From the NCBI RefSeq assembly GCF_037038585.1, contig NC_092521.1:111378605-111442604 (forward strand): a DNA stretch of 64,000 bases, read 5' to 3'. This DNA comes from Patagioenas fasciata (lineage: Eukaryota > Chordata > Aves > Columbiformes > Columbidae). Below the pieces are notes generated by a model that was not told where the DNA came from, ran no database searches, and worked only from the letters and a program-made list of their open reading frames with translations. Within the stretch, counting starts at the first letter, position 1; each line of letters begins with the position of its first letter. The translations under genes were made by a program, and so were the position numbers. Shown here piece by piece: positions 42,604 through 55,352 of the stretch.

Positions 42604-43687
42604 GTATGCTTTGTATTCAGAGCCTGGTCTTTTGGAACCCTTCTCTTACTCCTCTGATTGGGTGAGATTCAAGGGTCTCGTTTCCTTCTGTGTTCTCTGC
42701 TCCTCCTCTCCTTCCCCTCTTGCTGTTTTCCTCCGTCATCTCTGTTGTGTCCTCTTGTTACGTGCAGTAAGTTTCATCTCTGGCATTTTGTTTTCTCTGC
42801 CCACGTTTGGTCATGAATTCTTGACAGGACAGCTGGAAGCAGGATTTTCCGAAGCGTTCTTGCCCCCCCGCAAGGTCCGATAGGTCGGAGGCCTTTGGGC
42901 CCTCTCCCAAGTCCAGGAGATGGCTCCAGCGCAAGGTAGGATAGCCTAGGATAGCCTAGGATGGGATAGGATGGGATAGGATAGGCTAGGGCTTGGGCAG
43001 GTCCTGGGAGGCGTGAGCAGCCTGTGGGACAAGGAGCCAGGTCTGGCTCACATGCTCAGGGAACAGCCGATCGCCAGCACTGGGGTCAGGAAGGAATTTT
43101 TTCCCCCGGGGCAGATTGGCACTGGTCCCCGGGGGTTTTTTGCCTTCCTCTGCAGCATTGAGCATGACCACTTTGCAGAGCTCCTCTGGGCCCTTTTGGC
43201 TCGGATCCTGCCTGCTGCTCAAGCACCAGGAAGATGGCCTCTTGTGCCCTGCAGCTGGGGGGAGGAAGGCTTTTTTTTCCCCCAGGTGGGACAGCAAGCG
43301 TCTCCGGGGGTTTTTTGCCTTCCTCTGCAGCGCTGAGCACGGCCCCTTGCCACGGCTTCTTTGGGCCATTTGGGCTGGGTGCCTGCTGCTCCACGAGTTG
43401 GCGCTAAACTTAGCTAGAACAGCCTACCTAAACCAGCATAGAACAACTCACCTAACCCAACCTTCAACAACTGCAAGCAACTACCCAACTTTCATAGCCT
43501 AAAATAAAGTAAAAATAAACACTTGTATCCATTGTGTTTTGTGTCCTTGAAAGTGCTTTTGGGGGGGGGGGAGGGAGAGATGGGGGAGAGAGAGGGGAGG
43601 GGGGAAGAGAGGAGAAGGGGTGAGAGACTGGGGCCAGAGGGGGAGGAGATGATAGAAGGAACTAACATTTTAAGGGTTAACTAAACA

Positions 43688-44292
43688 TAAAATGCAACAG
43701 AAAGTCAGAATTTGGAAACATTGTTGGATGAAGCCTGGAGAGTATTTAGTAACAGGGAAGAAGACTGTGGGAAGGATAAGTATCTGCTAATAGCAGCACT
43801 ACAAGAGAGTAGGGAACTGAGAACTGGAAGGGCAGGAAGGTTTCCAAAGGCTTTAGAAAGAGACCAGTGCGCATGGTGCAGGAAAAAAGGACGTTGGCAC
43901 AACGAATGTCGAGAAAGGCGCAGAGGAAGTAGGCAAAGGGAGAATCAGACGGTAGCAAATGTTGAAAGAGACCGATGGAGACCTGGGGAATCCACCCTAG
44001 CGGATCCACTGGTTATAATGAAGCCAGGGAAAGAACAAAAACAAGTGAAACTTTGGTAGATACAGGAGCAACATTCTCAATTCTCAATGCCAATAAGTAA
44101 AGACTACATAGTAGTAAAGGGAGCCACTGGCCAAAGTGAAAGAGCATGTTTTTGTGAACCTTTGAAATACAGATTGGGTAAACAAGTAGACATTCACAAA
44201 CTTCTGTATACACCTAACTCCGTGAAAGCTCTTTTGGAAAGAGACCTAAAGCTCTACCCGAGTGACTGCATAAGAAACCCGGAAGGTTAATA
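43688..44292 (+). mobile_element. ERV gag-nucleocapsid / protease remnant, M2
   Basis: Copy of 35365-35969 with the same frame breaks (gag part 43712-44059, protease half 44087-44290), so the decay preceded the amplification. Confidence 0.75.
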
Positions 44293-44506
44293 TACAGGGT
44301 GTTTCCAAAAGGCGGACCCTGTTTGAAGTCACTGCATTTCTGCAACCACAAACTATCAACTATCCTCTCGATGTTGTCCATACGGCAGGTGATGGGAATA
44401 CTGCGCATTTATAAAAAGCTTACTAAAACCTGATGAACCATTAAACTGCTAGTAATTTTTTGTGTAATTGTAACATATTTGGCCCGTCTTTTTGAAACGC
44501 TCTCTA
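44293..44506. mobile_element. Mariner/Tc1-like short element, M2
   Basis: Copy of 35970-36183, same ends. Confidence 0.6.
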
Positions 44507-45433
44507 ACTTCCAGCGACCTCCTTCACCCCCCAAAAAAACAGCCCCCTCCCCACATCGCACCACTGGAGCAAACAGCGCTCTGCCTCTGAACAAGCCCCC
44601 TCCGCTTCCTCGCTGGGCGGGGGGAAAGATGGCCGAGGGTGGGCTCTTCCCCTCCACACGCCAGGGCACCCCCTGCCCTTCCCCTTCCACTCGGGGCTGC
44701 GCCGCCCGCCGCCGCTTGGCGAGCCCCGCGCCGAGGAAGCGGCGGGGGCGGCCGGGTGCCGGCGGCGGCTGCGGGGGGCCCCGGCGGTCCCGCCTCCCCT
44801 CGCTGAAGCTCACGGGCGCCGGGGCTGCGGGTGGGTGCCGGGGGCTCCGCGGGGCCGCCCGCTTCCTCCTCCTCCTCCTCCTCCTCTTCTTCCTCCGTCT
44901 CCTCCTCCTCGTCCTCCCCGCGGGGCCTCAGCACCGCGGACAGCGGCGGCGGGGCCCGGGGAGGGCGGCGGGGGGCGGCTCGGTGCCCACCCGCACCAGG
45001 GCGCGCCGCGGCCGGCCCAGGGCCGAGGTCACGGAGCCCATGGCCGCCCCGCGCCGCCCGCTGCGCCCCGCCGGTCCCGCCTCTGCGCGGGCAGCGGCCC
45101 CCGGCACGGCCCGAGCGCCGCTCCCCTGGCCCCACCTCCCCGCACGGAAGAAAAGCTCCCGCTCCTGGCGCGGCCGAGCCCCCCCGCCTCACCGGGACGT
45201 TGTGTTTCTTCTCCCGCCCCACGCAAAGAGTGTGGGGAGACAGGAGGGGAAGGACCCATCCCGAGCACCCCCAGACCGGCGCGCCCTCCTCCACCCTCCC
45301 CGGAGAGCCCCGTCCCAACCCACAGGTGTCGGCTGCGGTGCGTGAGCGCCATTGGCACCAGGGAGTTCACGGCACCGTTTCAAAAGACACATTCACGCTG
45401 CTCTTCATCCTCTTCATAAGGGAGCGGGAGTAA
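44507..45433. other. CpG island, M2
   Basis: Copy of 36184-37110, apparently base-for-base identical. Confidence 0.5.
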
Positions 45434-46393
45434 ATCCAACACTTTCTGCTCTTTCTTAATGTCCTTATTTGTCGTTCAGCATTGTCTCTTGGGACCAGTA
45501 AGAGGGCTCTCTGCTCGCAGACGGAGAGGCAGCACGGTGGTATCCAGTGGACTCAGCACTGTGCGCTCTGCTCTAGCCGACCCTGCCTTTCCAGAGACAC
45601 CTTCCAACCTCAACTGCTCTGCGCTATTAGACATTACAATACCATGTACCATGCTGTATTGATAGCTTCTAACTGCAGAGCGTAGTACTATAGATATAGT
45701 CCCCAAGTATAACAGCATCACTTGCAGAGGTCTTGTACAATCCAGATGCAGCTCTGAGCTGCTGGAGATTTCCAAATCGGACTTTAATCTCGTAGCCGTA
45801 AAACAGATATTGTAAAACTTCACCAGGGCACTGCAAGTTGTTAAGGCACTTCAGTACCATCCTAACTGTGATAGATATTTCCTTAGATGTTTAAAACAAC
45901 AACAGAACATAGATACGCTTCCATGAGCATATTGTCCCTGTTTCTTCACCTAACGGTTCAGCAATACTGACTAGCAACACAAAAGTAATCGGCTGCATCC
46001 CTACCAAGAACAGAAGTCAGGTGATTGCAGCCTGTAGTCCCAGGCTTGTCTGGAAAGAATGTGCCCCTTTCCCAAGCAGTTCTGTGCCTCAGAGCTGACT
46101 GCCACCAGCTGCTCTGCTCTTCTGTTACAGCGAGATCCCAAAACAACTCGACACTGATGCAATAAACTGTGAATGGGAATTTCTTTGCTAGGGCGGTCTG
46201 CCTCTTCTGGATGAAAACAGTGCCACTACTGCATCGGAAAGCAAGAAAACAATGGCACACGCAGCCTGTTCTTTTTAACCCTCTGCAACCGTTCCACTAA
46301 CTTTTTTTTTTTTTTGGTCTCAGTGTCTCTACCTGTATTTTCTTCTTGATTCTACTTGCAGAGAAGACAGTTTAAGCACCAAGTAGCACTTCA
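45434..46393. other. Unclassified 1-kb segment, M2
   Basis: Copy of 37111-38070; no gene seen. Confidence 0.5.
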
Positions 46394-47033
46394 CAGAATC
46401 ACAGGATCACAGAATGTTAGGGATTGGAAGGGACCTCGAAAGATCATCCAGTCCAATCCCCCTGCCGGAGCAGGAACACCTAGATGAGGTTACACACGAA
46501 GGTGTTCAGGCAGGTCTTGAATGTCTCCAGAGTAGGAGACTCCACAACCTCCCTGGGCAGCCTGTTCCAGTGCTCGGTCACCCTCACTGTGAAGAAGTTT
46601 CTTCTCAAATGTAAATGGAACCTCCTGTGTTCCAGTTTGTACACACTGACCCTTGTCTTACCATTGGTTGTCACTGAGAAGAGCCTGGCTCCATCCTCCT
46701 GACACTCACCCTTTACATATTTATAAACATTAATGAGGTCATCCCTCAGTCTCCTCTTCTCCAAACTAAAGAGACCCAGCTCCCTCAGCCTTTCCTCGTA
46801 AGGGAGATGCTCCACCCCCTTAATCAACTTCATGGCTCTGCGCTGGACTCTCTGCAGCAGTTCCCTGTCCTTCTTGAATGGAGGGGCCCAGAACTGGACA
46901 CAATATTCCAGATGTGCTCTCACCAGGGCAGAGTAGAGGGGAAGGAGAACCTCTCTCGACCTGCTAACCACCCCCCTTCTAACACACCCCAGGACGCCAT
47001 TGGCTTTTCTGGCGACAAGGTTCAGCTGCCAGG
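46394..47033 (-). mobile_element. CR1 LINE, 5'-truncated, M2
   Basis: Copy of 38071-38710 at offset 8323, no visible change; ORF2 stop at 46480. Confidence 0.92.
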
Positions 47034-49449
47034 GCTGGTCCCTGCCTGGGAGCACAAACATTCGCCTGCCGAGGGGAAGTGCCAACTGCAACGGGATGCC
47101 CTTTCCCTCCACCAGACGACAAGACTGCAGCAAAACCCAATAACTTTTCAATTCTTGTGAAAGAGGCCAGAGAGAGACCAGCAGATAGGGCAAAGCACTG
47201 ACTACGCAAATGCTATTTGATCTTTTGGAAGACAAGCGGGGCTGCTGTGGCAGATCGCCAGCACTGGGGTCGGGAAGGAATTTTTTCCCCTGGGGCAGAC
47301 TGGCACTGGTCCCCGGGGGTTTTTTGCCTTCCTCTGAGTAACAGACAACCTACAAACACACAACCAGCCTCAGACAGCACAAAGCAACTGAAAACAACAA
47401 ATCCCAAAGCACCTCAACCAAGCTAAGCCAAATGACCAAAAAAACCTAAACCACCAAACAACCAAAACCAAACCTACCAAGAAACCCAAACTAGACCACC
47501 TATTCAACCTAAACCACCAGAAAACACCTCAACAACCTCCAACAGCCTACCCAAATCAAATCCCCTAACCCAAACTACGCAAAAACAACTAAACTAACCT
47601 CAACCAAACCACCCGAACCAACCTCAACACAAACCACCTCCAACCACCTCAACAACCTCAACCAAGCTACCAAAACCAAACACCTCCCTCCACCAAAACA
47701 GCCCCTGCTTGGAAGGGCTCCAGCCTGGCTGAACCATCCACAGCTGCCACTCGGCACCTCTCCCTGCGGGCAACACAAGCGCCTGGCAGGGACCAGAGCA
47801 CTTCTCGTGCATCCCTGCCCAAGAAGCACAGCAGCAAAACAAGCTGTGGAAGGCAAAACATCTGCTTGTCATCGCTACCTGTGATGCTTTGGAAAAGATC
47901 CCACAGTACCACAGACCTCCTCTTCTTTTGGGCATGGTCAGGCCCGCGCCTCATTCTCAAGGTTCTCCCTCTTAGGAACCAGAGAAAGCTTGGCCTCTAT
48001 TCCTGCGGCTGCTCTCTGCAGCTCTGGGACTTGCCTTTGTCAGTCTGCAAGGGCTGTTTGTTCAAGCTAAACTGAAGAATGCATCAGCCTGCTCCTGGCT
48101 ACACGTGGGCTTGTGTTAAGGATTGTGAGCATTGGCTCTGAAACAGAGTGAGAAACAGAAATGACATGAAATAACATCAAAGGAAGTAAATTAAAAAAGA
48201 AAATAAAACAAAATCAAACAGAAACACTTGTATCCATTGCGTTTTGTGTCCTGGGAAGAGGTTTTTAGGGAAGAGTGAAGGAAGGGAAAGGGAAGGGGGA
48301 AGGGAAGGGAAGGCAAAGGAGAAAAGAAAGCCCTGACAGAGCCCTGAGGGCTCCATACCTGAAAGAAATTGTGCTCTTTTCACCGAAAGCTAACTGATTT
48401 TCTTCACGCGGTTAGAAACCTTTCTTTTTCACAGCTCGCACAGTCATTCTTTGGAATTAGGTTGAGAACAAGAGCTAACACCCCAGCACAGAACTAATGT
48501 TTGTAATTGCTCTGGTCTGAGAGCCAAGGACATTCTGACTGCTCTGCCCACAGATGGGACCTGTCGAGGAAGGGGGGCAGAGATGGGACAGAGCTTGACT
48601 GACATCCAGGCTGATCAACAAGCGTATTTCATCCCATTAGCATCACGGTCATTCTTTAAGGAGGGAGGGGATCTTTCTCACTCTCTCAGGCGTGCAGTGG
48701 AATCTCGATCAACTGGCCACATGGGTCAGGAAAGCTACCTGGCAACCAAAAAGATCCATTGCACTCTTCTGCTCAGCACATCAAGATTTGCCCTCTGAGT
48801 CGCGGCAACTTCTTGAATATCACCAAGAATCAAAACAGGTTTCAAACAGCAACATGGCATGACCAAATAACAAATACTTCTCTTTAAGTCCACTCATTTG
48901 TTTAATCTTTGCCTAGACCTTCAGGAAATGGAAAACCAAACTCACTACGGAGAAGTTCAACACAACAACCCACGCCAAATAAAGGCTACCAGTTAGGAAC
49001 CCGATGACAAGGATCAGTCACGCAACTGCTACTCTATGACAGGGCTGCCCCGAACAGATCACCCCCAAGGATTCAGTCCAAGGCAGAAACTACTCAGCTG
49101 GCAAACATTCATTCCAAAAAAACAAGCACGTTTTGCTTACAGACCTTACAGCAAGTTTTCCCTCAGGAAACACAAACTTAAACAGCAACAACAAGCAGAA
49201 ATAATACTCACAAGCCTGTAACATCTTCGACGGGATCTTCCCGCACCGGCAGACACCGCCGGACCCGGCGGGCACACCCGCTCCCCCCGCTCCAGCTGCC
49301 CGCCAAGCGGCGGCGCCGACCGCGCCACCCACGCGTGCCCGCAAGCGGCCTCGGACTCCCCGCCCGCCCGCCCGCCGGGCACAGGCCGGGCCCCAGCGCA
49401 GCCCCGCCCGGGCACCGGGAGAGCGCGGAAGCGTCGCGGCGCCGCTTAC

Positions 49450-49498
49450 CGAGCGGCAGCAGCAGCTGAGAGGGGCTGCTGCTCGCCTTCGCCGCCAT
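49450..49498 (-). pseudogene. LSM5: LSM5 first coding exon, M3
   Basis: Same as M2: MAAKASSSPSQLLLPL, intact donor, promoter at 49499-49605. Confidence 0.8.
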
Positions 49499-50068
49499 GC
49501 TGGACACAGACCCGACCAATCGCTACCGCCTCCCGCAAAGACCGAGCCAGCAGCCCCGACGAGCGGATGGCAGAGCCGTCGCTCCTCGGCCCCGCCCCGT
49601 GTGCCGCTAAACGCGGGAACGAGCACTGTCTCTTCAAACACCTTTTGCATTCTTCATCCTCCAGCACTAAAGAAATACCAGAATCCCTTAGCACAGGATA
49701 ATTGTGCAATACAAGTGCCAGGTTCGTCGTGCTGGTCAAAGATACTGTCAAAAGATGTGCGGCTGTCGGTCTTTCCTTAAGACAAAAGGCAAATGAGTTG
49801 GTTCCAGCCGAGGCGAGGCGAGGCGAGGCGAGGCGAGGCGAGGCAAACCAAGTGCAAGCATTGACAGCACTGCAGAGCAAAATGGCCCCGCAACGGGGCC
49901 CTCGTGGCCCTGTGGGCCGCTATGCCGGCCACCGCAGCGTTCGCTGGGGACGCCGCGAGCCTCTGTTGTGGCAGTTGGAGCAGAGCCGTGCCAGCCGCGC
50001 CAGCGCTCGGAGAGAAGAGGCCGCAGCGAGCAGAAGAAAGAAGAGGAGGCTCACGGACCCCCCGGCCC

Positions 50069-50386
50069 ATGGCTCCGCCGCCCAAGAAACGGCGGCAGCC
50101 TGTCGGGAGCAGCAGCACCGCCCCCAGGCGAGAGGAGGAGCCGATGGAGGTTGACCCACCCCGGGAGGAGGAGGAGCAGCCCATGGACATCGACCCGCCT
50201 CGGGAGGAGGCGGAGCCGATGGACGTGGACCCGCCTCAGGCAGGGCTGCTGGGGCACAAGAGCAGCGTGGGCGGGCTGCCCCCAGCGCCGTGGTGCCCGA
50301 AGCGCCGCAGGACGGCCGGGGGCTCTCCCAGAGCCCCCAAGCAGGCGCCTGGGCACAAGCGGCGCCGCCCCCGCAGCCGCCACTAG
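50069..50386 (+). CDS. PM(E/D)VDPP-repeat protein, M3
   Basis: 105 codons, identical in protein to M1 and M2. Donor at 50453/50454. Confidence 0.6.
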   Translation: MAPPPKKRRQPVGSSSTAPRREEEPMEVDPPREEEEQPMDIDPPREEAEPMDVDPPQAGLLGHKSSVGGLPPAPWCPKRRRTAGGSPRAPKQAPGHKRRRPRSRH

Positions 50387-50707
50387 CCGCCTCCGGGGCA
50401 TGGGACGGGACGGGATGGGCCGGGCCGGAGCAGCAGCCGCTCTGGAGCCGCAGGTGAGCCCGGCTTCCCAGCCCGCAGCCCCGGCCCTCATGCCGGGGCA
50501 TCTCCTCTGCCCTGGGGCCTGGGGAAGAGGCGAGGAGAGTCGCTGCCATCTTCTGGTCGGCAGCCCCAGAGCACCGGGAGGAGTCCTCAGGAGCCCCCAC
50601 AGACGGCCAGGACACCCAAGGGCAGCGCTGGAGCAGGAGCTTGCCTTCCAGGGAAAAGGTTTGCACATGGCACAAATAATTCAGACTTTTTCTCCTTCTC
50701 CCTGTAG

Positions 50708-50921
50708 ACGTGTATACAGACTCTAGAGTTAATAGAAATGTGTAGATATAGAAAATAAAAACCAGATATGTGCGTGTGTGCACAGAAGCCCGCTGGAGAG
50801 CGCCGGAGACCGCCGGGGACCAAAGGCCGCTGCTGGAGAACATCGTCGGAGACCAAAGGACAGCGTGGGATCTGCACCTTGCCTTCAAAAGAGGAAAAGT
50901 TTGGAGACAAAACCTTACGAG
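50708..50921 (+). other. Exon 2 of the PM(E/D)VDPP gene, chimeric, M3
   Basis: Same features as M2. Confidence 0.5.
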
Positions 50922-52005
50922 GTATGCTTTGTATTCAGAGCCTGGTCTTTTGGAACCCTTCTCTTACTCCTCTGATTGGGTGAGATTCAAGGGTCTCGTT
51001 TCCTTCTGTGTTCTCTGCTCCTCCTCTCCTTCCCCTCTTGCTGTTTTCCTCCGTCATCTCTGTTGTGTCCTCTTGTTACGTGCAGTAAGTTTCATCTCTG
51101 GCATTTTGTTTTCTCTGCCCACGTTTGGTCATGAATTCTTGACAGGACAGCTGGAAGCAGGATTTTCCGAAGCGTTCTTGCCCCCCCGCAAGGTCCGATA
51201 GGTCGGAGGCCTTTGGGCCCTCTCCCAAGTCCAGGAGATGGCTCCAGCGCAAGGTAGGATAGCCTAGGATAGCCTAGGATGGGATAGGATGGGATAGGAT
51301 AGGCTAGGGCTTGGGCAGGTCCTGGGAGGCGTGAGCAGCCTGTGGGACAAGGAGCCAGGTCTGGCTCACATGCTCAGGGAACAGCCGATCGCCAGCACTG
51401 GGGTCAGGAAGGAATTTTTTCCCCCGGGGCAGATTGGCACTGGTCCCCGGGGGTTTTTTGCCTTCCTCTGCAGCATTGAGCATGACCACTTTGCAGAGCT
51501 CCTCTGGGCCCTTTTGGCTCGGATCCTGCCTGCTGCTCAAGCACCAGGAAGATGGCCTCTTGTGCCCTGCAGCTGGGGGGAGGAAGGCTTTTTTTTCCCC
51601 CAGGTGGGACAGCAAGCGTCTCCGGGGGTTTTTTGCCTTCCTCTGCAGCATTGAGCACGGCCCCTTGCCACGGCTTCTTTGGGCCATTTGGGCTGGGTGC
51701 CTGCTGCTCCACGAGTTGGCGCTAAACTTAGCTAGAACAGCCTACCTAAACCAGCATAGAACAACTCACCTAACCCAACCTTCAACAACTGCAAGCAACT
51801 ACCCAACTTTCATAGCCTAAAATAAAGTAAAAATAAACACTTGTATCCATTGTGTTTTGTGTCCTTGAAAGTGCTTTTGGGGGGGGGGGAGGGAGAGATG
51901 GGGGAGAGAGAGGGGAGGGGGGAAGAGAGGAGAAGGGGTGAGAGACTGGGGCCAGAGGGGGAGGAGATGATAGAAGGAACTAACATTTTAAGGGTTAACT
52001 AAACA

Positions 52006-52610
52006 TAAAATGCAACAGAAAGTCAGAATTTGGAAACATTGTTGGATGAAGCCTGGAGAGTATTTAGTAACAGGGAAGAAGACTGTGGGAAGGATAAGTA
52101 TCTGCTAATAGCAGCACTACAAGAGAGTAGGGAACTGAGAACTGGAAGGGCAGGAAGGTTTCCAAAGGCTTTAGAAAGAGACCAGTGCGCATGGTGCAGG
52201 AAAAAAGGACGTTGGCACAACGAATGTCGAGAAAGGCGCAGAGGAAGTAGGCAAAGGGAGAATCAGACGGTAGCAAATGTTGAAAGAGACCGATGGAGAC
52301 CTGGGGAATCCACCCTAGCGGATCCACTGGTTATAATGAAGCCAGGGAAAGAACAAAAACAAGTGAAACTTTGGTAGATACAGGAGCAACATTCTCAATT
52401 CTCAATGCCAATAAGTAAAGACTACATAGTAGTAAAGGGAGCCACTGGCCAAAGTGAAAGAGCATGTTTTTGTGAACCTTTGAAATACAGATTGGGTAAA
52501 CAAGTAGACATTCACAAACTTCTGTATACACCTAACTCCGTGAAAGCTCTTTTGGAAAGAGACCTAAAGCTCTACCCGAGTGACTGCATAAGAAACCCGG
52601 AAGGTTAATA
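52006..52610 (+). mobile_element. ERV gag-nucleocapsid / protease remnant, M3
   Basis: Third copy (gag part 52030-52377, protease half 52405-52608), with identical breaks. Confidence 0.75.
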
Positions 52611-52824
52611 TACAGGGTGTTTCCAAAAGGCGGACCCTGTTTGAAGTCACTGCATTTCTGCAACCACAAACTATCAACTATCCTCTCGATGTTGTCCATA
52701 CGGCAGGTGATGGGAATACTGCGCATTTATAAAAAGCTTACTAAAACCTGATGAACCATTAAACTGCTAGTAATTTTTTGTGTAATTGTAACATATTTGG
52801 CCCGTCTTTTTGAAACGCTCTCTA
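52611..52824. mobile_element. Mariner/Tc1-like short element, M3
   Basis: Third copy, same ends. Confidence 0.6.
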
Positions 52825-53751
52825 ACTTCCAGCGACCTCCTTCACCCCCCAAAAAAACAGCCCCCTCCCCACATCGCACCACTGGAGCAAACAGCGCTCT
52901 GCCTCTGAACAAGCCCCCTCCGCTTCCTCGCTGGGCGGGGGGAAAGATGGCCGAGGGTGGGCTCTTCCCCTCCACACGCCAGGGCACCCCCTGCCCTTCC
53001 CCTTCCACTCGGGGCTGCGCCGCCCGCCGCCGCTTGGCGAGCCCCGCGCCGAGGAAGCGGCGGGGGCGGCCGGGTGCCGGCGGCGGCTGCGGGGGGCCCC
53101 GGCGGTCCCGCCTCCCCTCGCTGAAGCTCACGGGCGCCGGGGCTGCGGGTGGGTGCCGGGGGCTCCGCGGGGCCGCCCGCTTCCTCCTCCTCCTCCTCCT
53201 CCTCTTCTTCCTCCGTCTCCTCCTCCTCGTCCTCCCCGCGGGGCCTCAGCACCGCGGACAGCGGCGGCGGGGCCCGGGGAGGGCGGCGGGGGGCGGCTCG
53301 GTGCCCACCCGCACCAGGGCGCGCCGCGGCCGGCCCAGGGCCGAGGTCACGGAGCCCATGGCCGCCCCGCGCCGCCCGCTGCGCCCCGCCGGTCCCGCCT
53401 CTGCGCGGGCAGCGGCCCCCGGCACGGCCCGAGCGCCGCTCCCCTGGCCCCACCTCCCCGCACGGAAGAAAAGCTCCCGCTCCTGGCGCGGCCGAGCCCC
53501 CCCGCCTCACCGGGACGTTGTGTTTCTTCTCCCGCCCCACGCAAAGAGTGTGGGGAGACAGGAGGGGAAGGACCCATCCCGAGCACCCCCAGACCGGCGC
53601 GCCCTCCTCCACCCTCCCCGGAGAGCCCCGTCCCAACCCACAGGTGTCGGCTGCGGTGCGTGAGCGCCATTGGCACCAGGGAGTTCACGGCACCGTTTCA
53701 AAAGACACATTCACGCTGCTCTTCATCCTCTTCATAAGGGAGCGGGAGTAA
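52825..53751. other. CpG island, M3
   Basis: Third copy, apparently identical. Confidence 0.5.
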
Positions 53752-54712
53752 ATCCAACACTTTCTGCTCTTTCTTAATGTCCTTATTTGTCGTTCAGCAT
53801 TGTCTCTTGGGACCAGTAAGAGGGCTCTCTGCTCGCAGACGGAGAGGCAGCACGGTGGTATCCAGTGGACTCAGCACTGTGCGCTCTGCTCTAGCCGACC
53901 CTGCCTTTCCAGAGACACCTTCCAACCTCAACTGCTCTGCGCTATTAGACATTACAATACCATGTACCATGCTGTATTGATAGCTTCTAACTGCAGAGCG
54001 TAGTACTATAGATATAGTCCCCAAGTATAACAGCATCACTTGCAGAGGTCTTGTACAATCCAGATGCAGCTCTGAGCTGCTGGAGATTTCCAAATCGGAC
54101 TTTAATCTCGTAGCCGTAAAACAGATATTGTAAAACTTCACCAGGGCACTGCAAGTTGTTAAGGCACTTCAGTACCATCCTAACTGTGATAGATATTTCC
54201 TTAGATGTTTAAAACAACAACAGAACATAGATACGCTTCCATGAGCATATTGTCCCTGTTTCTTCACCTAACGGTTCAGCAATACTGACTAGCAACACAA
54301 AAGTAATCGGCTGCATCCCTACCAAGAACAGAAGTCAGGTGATTGCAGCCTGTAGTCCCAGGCTTGTCTGGAAAGAATGTGCCCCTTTCCCAAGCAGTTC
54401 TGTGCCTCAGAGCTGACTGCCACCAGCTGCTCTGCTCTTCTGTTACAGCGAGATCCCAAAACAACTCGACACTGATGCAATAAACTGCGAATGGGAATTT
54501 CTTTGCTAGGGCGGTCTGCCTCTTCTGGATGAAAACAGTGCCACTACTGCATCGGAAAGCAAGAAAACAATGGCACACGCAGCCTGTTCTTTTTAACCCT
54601 CTGCAACCGTTCCACTAACTTTTTTTTTTTTTTTGGTCTCAGTGTCTCTACCTGTATTTTCTTCTTGATTCTACTTGCAGAGAAGACAGTTTAAGCACCA
54701 AGTAGCACTTCA
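53752..54712. other. Unclassified 1-kb segment, M3
   Basis: Third copy, with one T/C difference near 54488 and one extra T in the T run at about 54620; no gene seen. Confidence 0.5.
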
Positions 54713-55352
54713 CAGAATCACAGGATCACAGAATGTTAGGGATTGGAAGGGACCTCGAAAGATCATCCAGTCCAATCCCCCTGCCGGAGCAGGAACACCT
54801 AGATGAGGTTACACACGAAGGTGTTCAGGCAGGTCTTGAATGTCTCCAGAGTAGGAGACTCCACAACCTCCCTGGGCAGCCTGTTCCAGTGCTCGGTCAC
54901 CCTCACTGTGAAGAAGTTTCTTCTCAAATGTAAATGGAACCTCCTGTGTTCCAGTTTGTACACACTGACCCTTGTCTTACCATTGGTTGTCACTGAGAAG
55001 AGCCTGGCTCCATCCTCCTGACACTCACCCTTTACATATTTATAAACATTAATGAGGTCATCCCTCAGTCTCCTCTTCTCCAAACTAAAGAGACCCAGCT
55101 CCTTCAGCCTTTCCTCGTAAGGGAGATGCTCCACCCCCTTAATCAACTTCATGGCTCTGCGCTGGACTCTCTGCAGCAGTTCCCTGTCCTTCTTGAATGG
55201 AGGGGCCCAGAACTGGACACAATATTCCAGATGTGCTCTCACCAGGGCAGAGTAGAGGGGAAGGAGAACCTCTCTCGACCTGCTAACCACCCCCCTTCTA
55301 ACACACCTCAGGACGCCACTGGCTTTTCTGGCGACAAGGTTCAGCTGCCAGG
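54713..55352 (-). mobile_element. CR1 LINE, 5'-truncated, M3
   Basis: Third copy with three visible base changes that alter the encoded residues slightly (E to K, G to R, N to S). The frame is still open; ORF2 stop at 54799. Confidence 0.92.

Larger units (their letters stand above)
39421..47743 (-). repeat. 8.3-kb unit M2
   Basis: 8323 bases separate corresponding points in M2 and M3. Long stretches, including the GC-rich island (44507-45433) and the 1-kb unclassified segment, look identical by eye to M1 and M3. This points to very recent tandem amplification or gene conversion, or to a collapsed/expanded assembly. Confidence 0.9.
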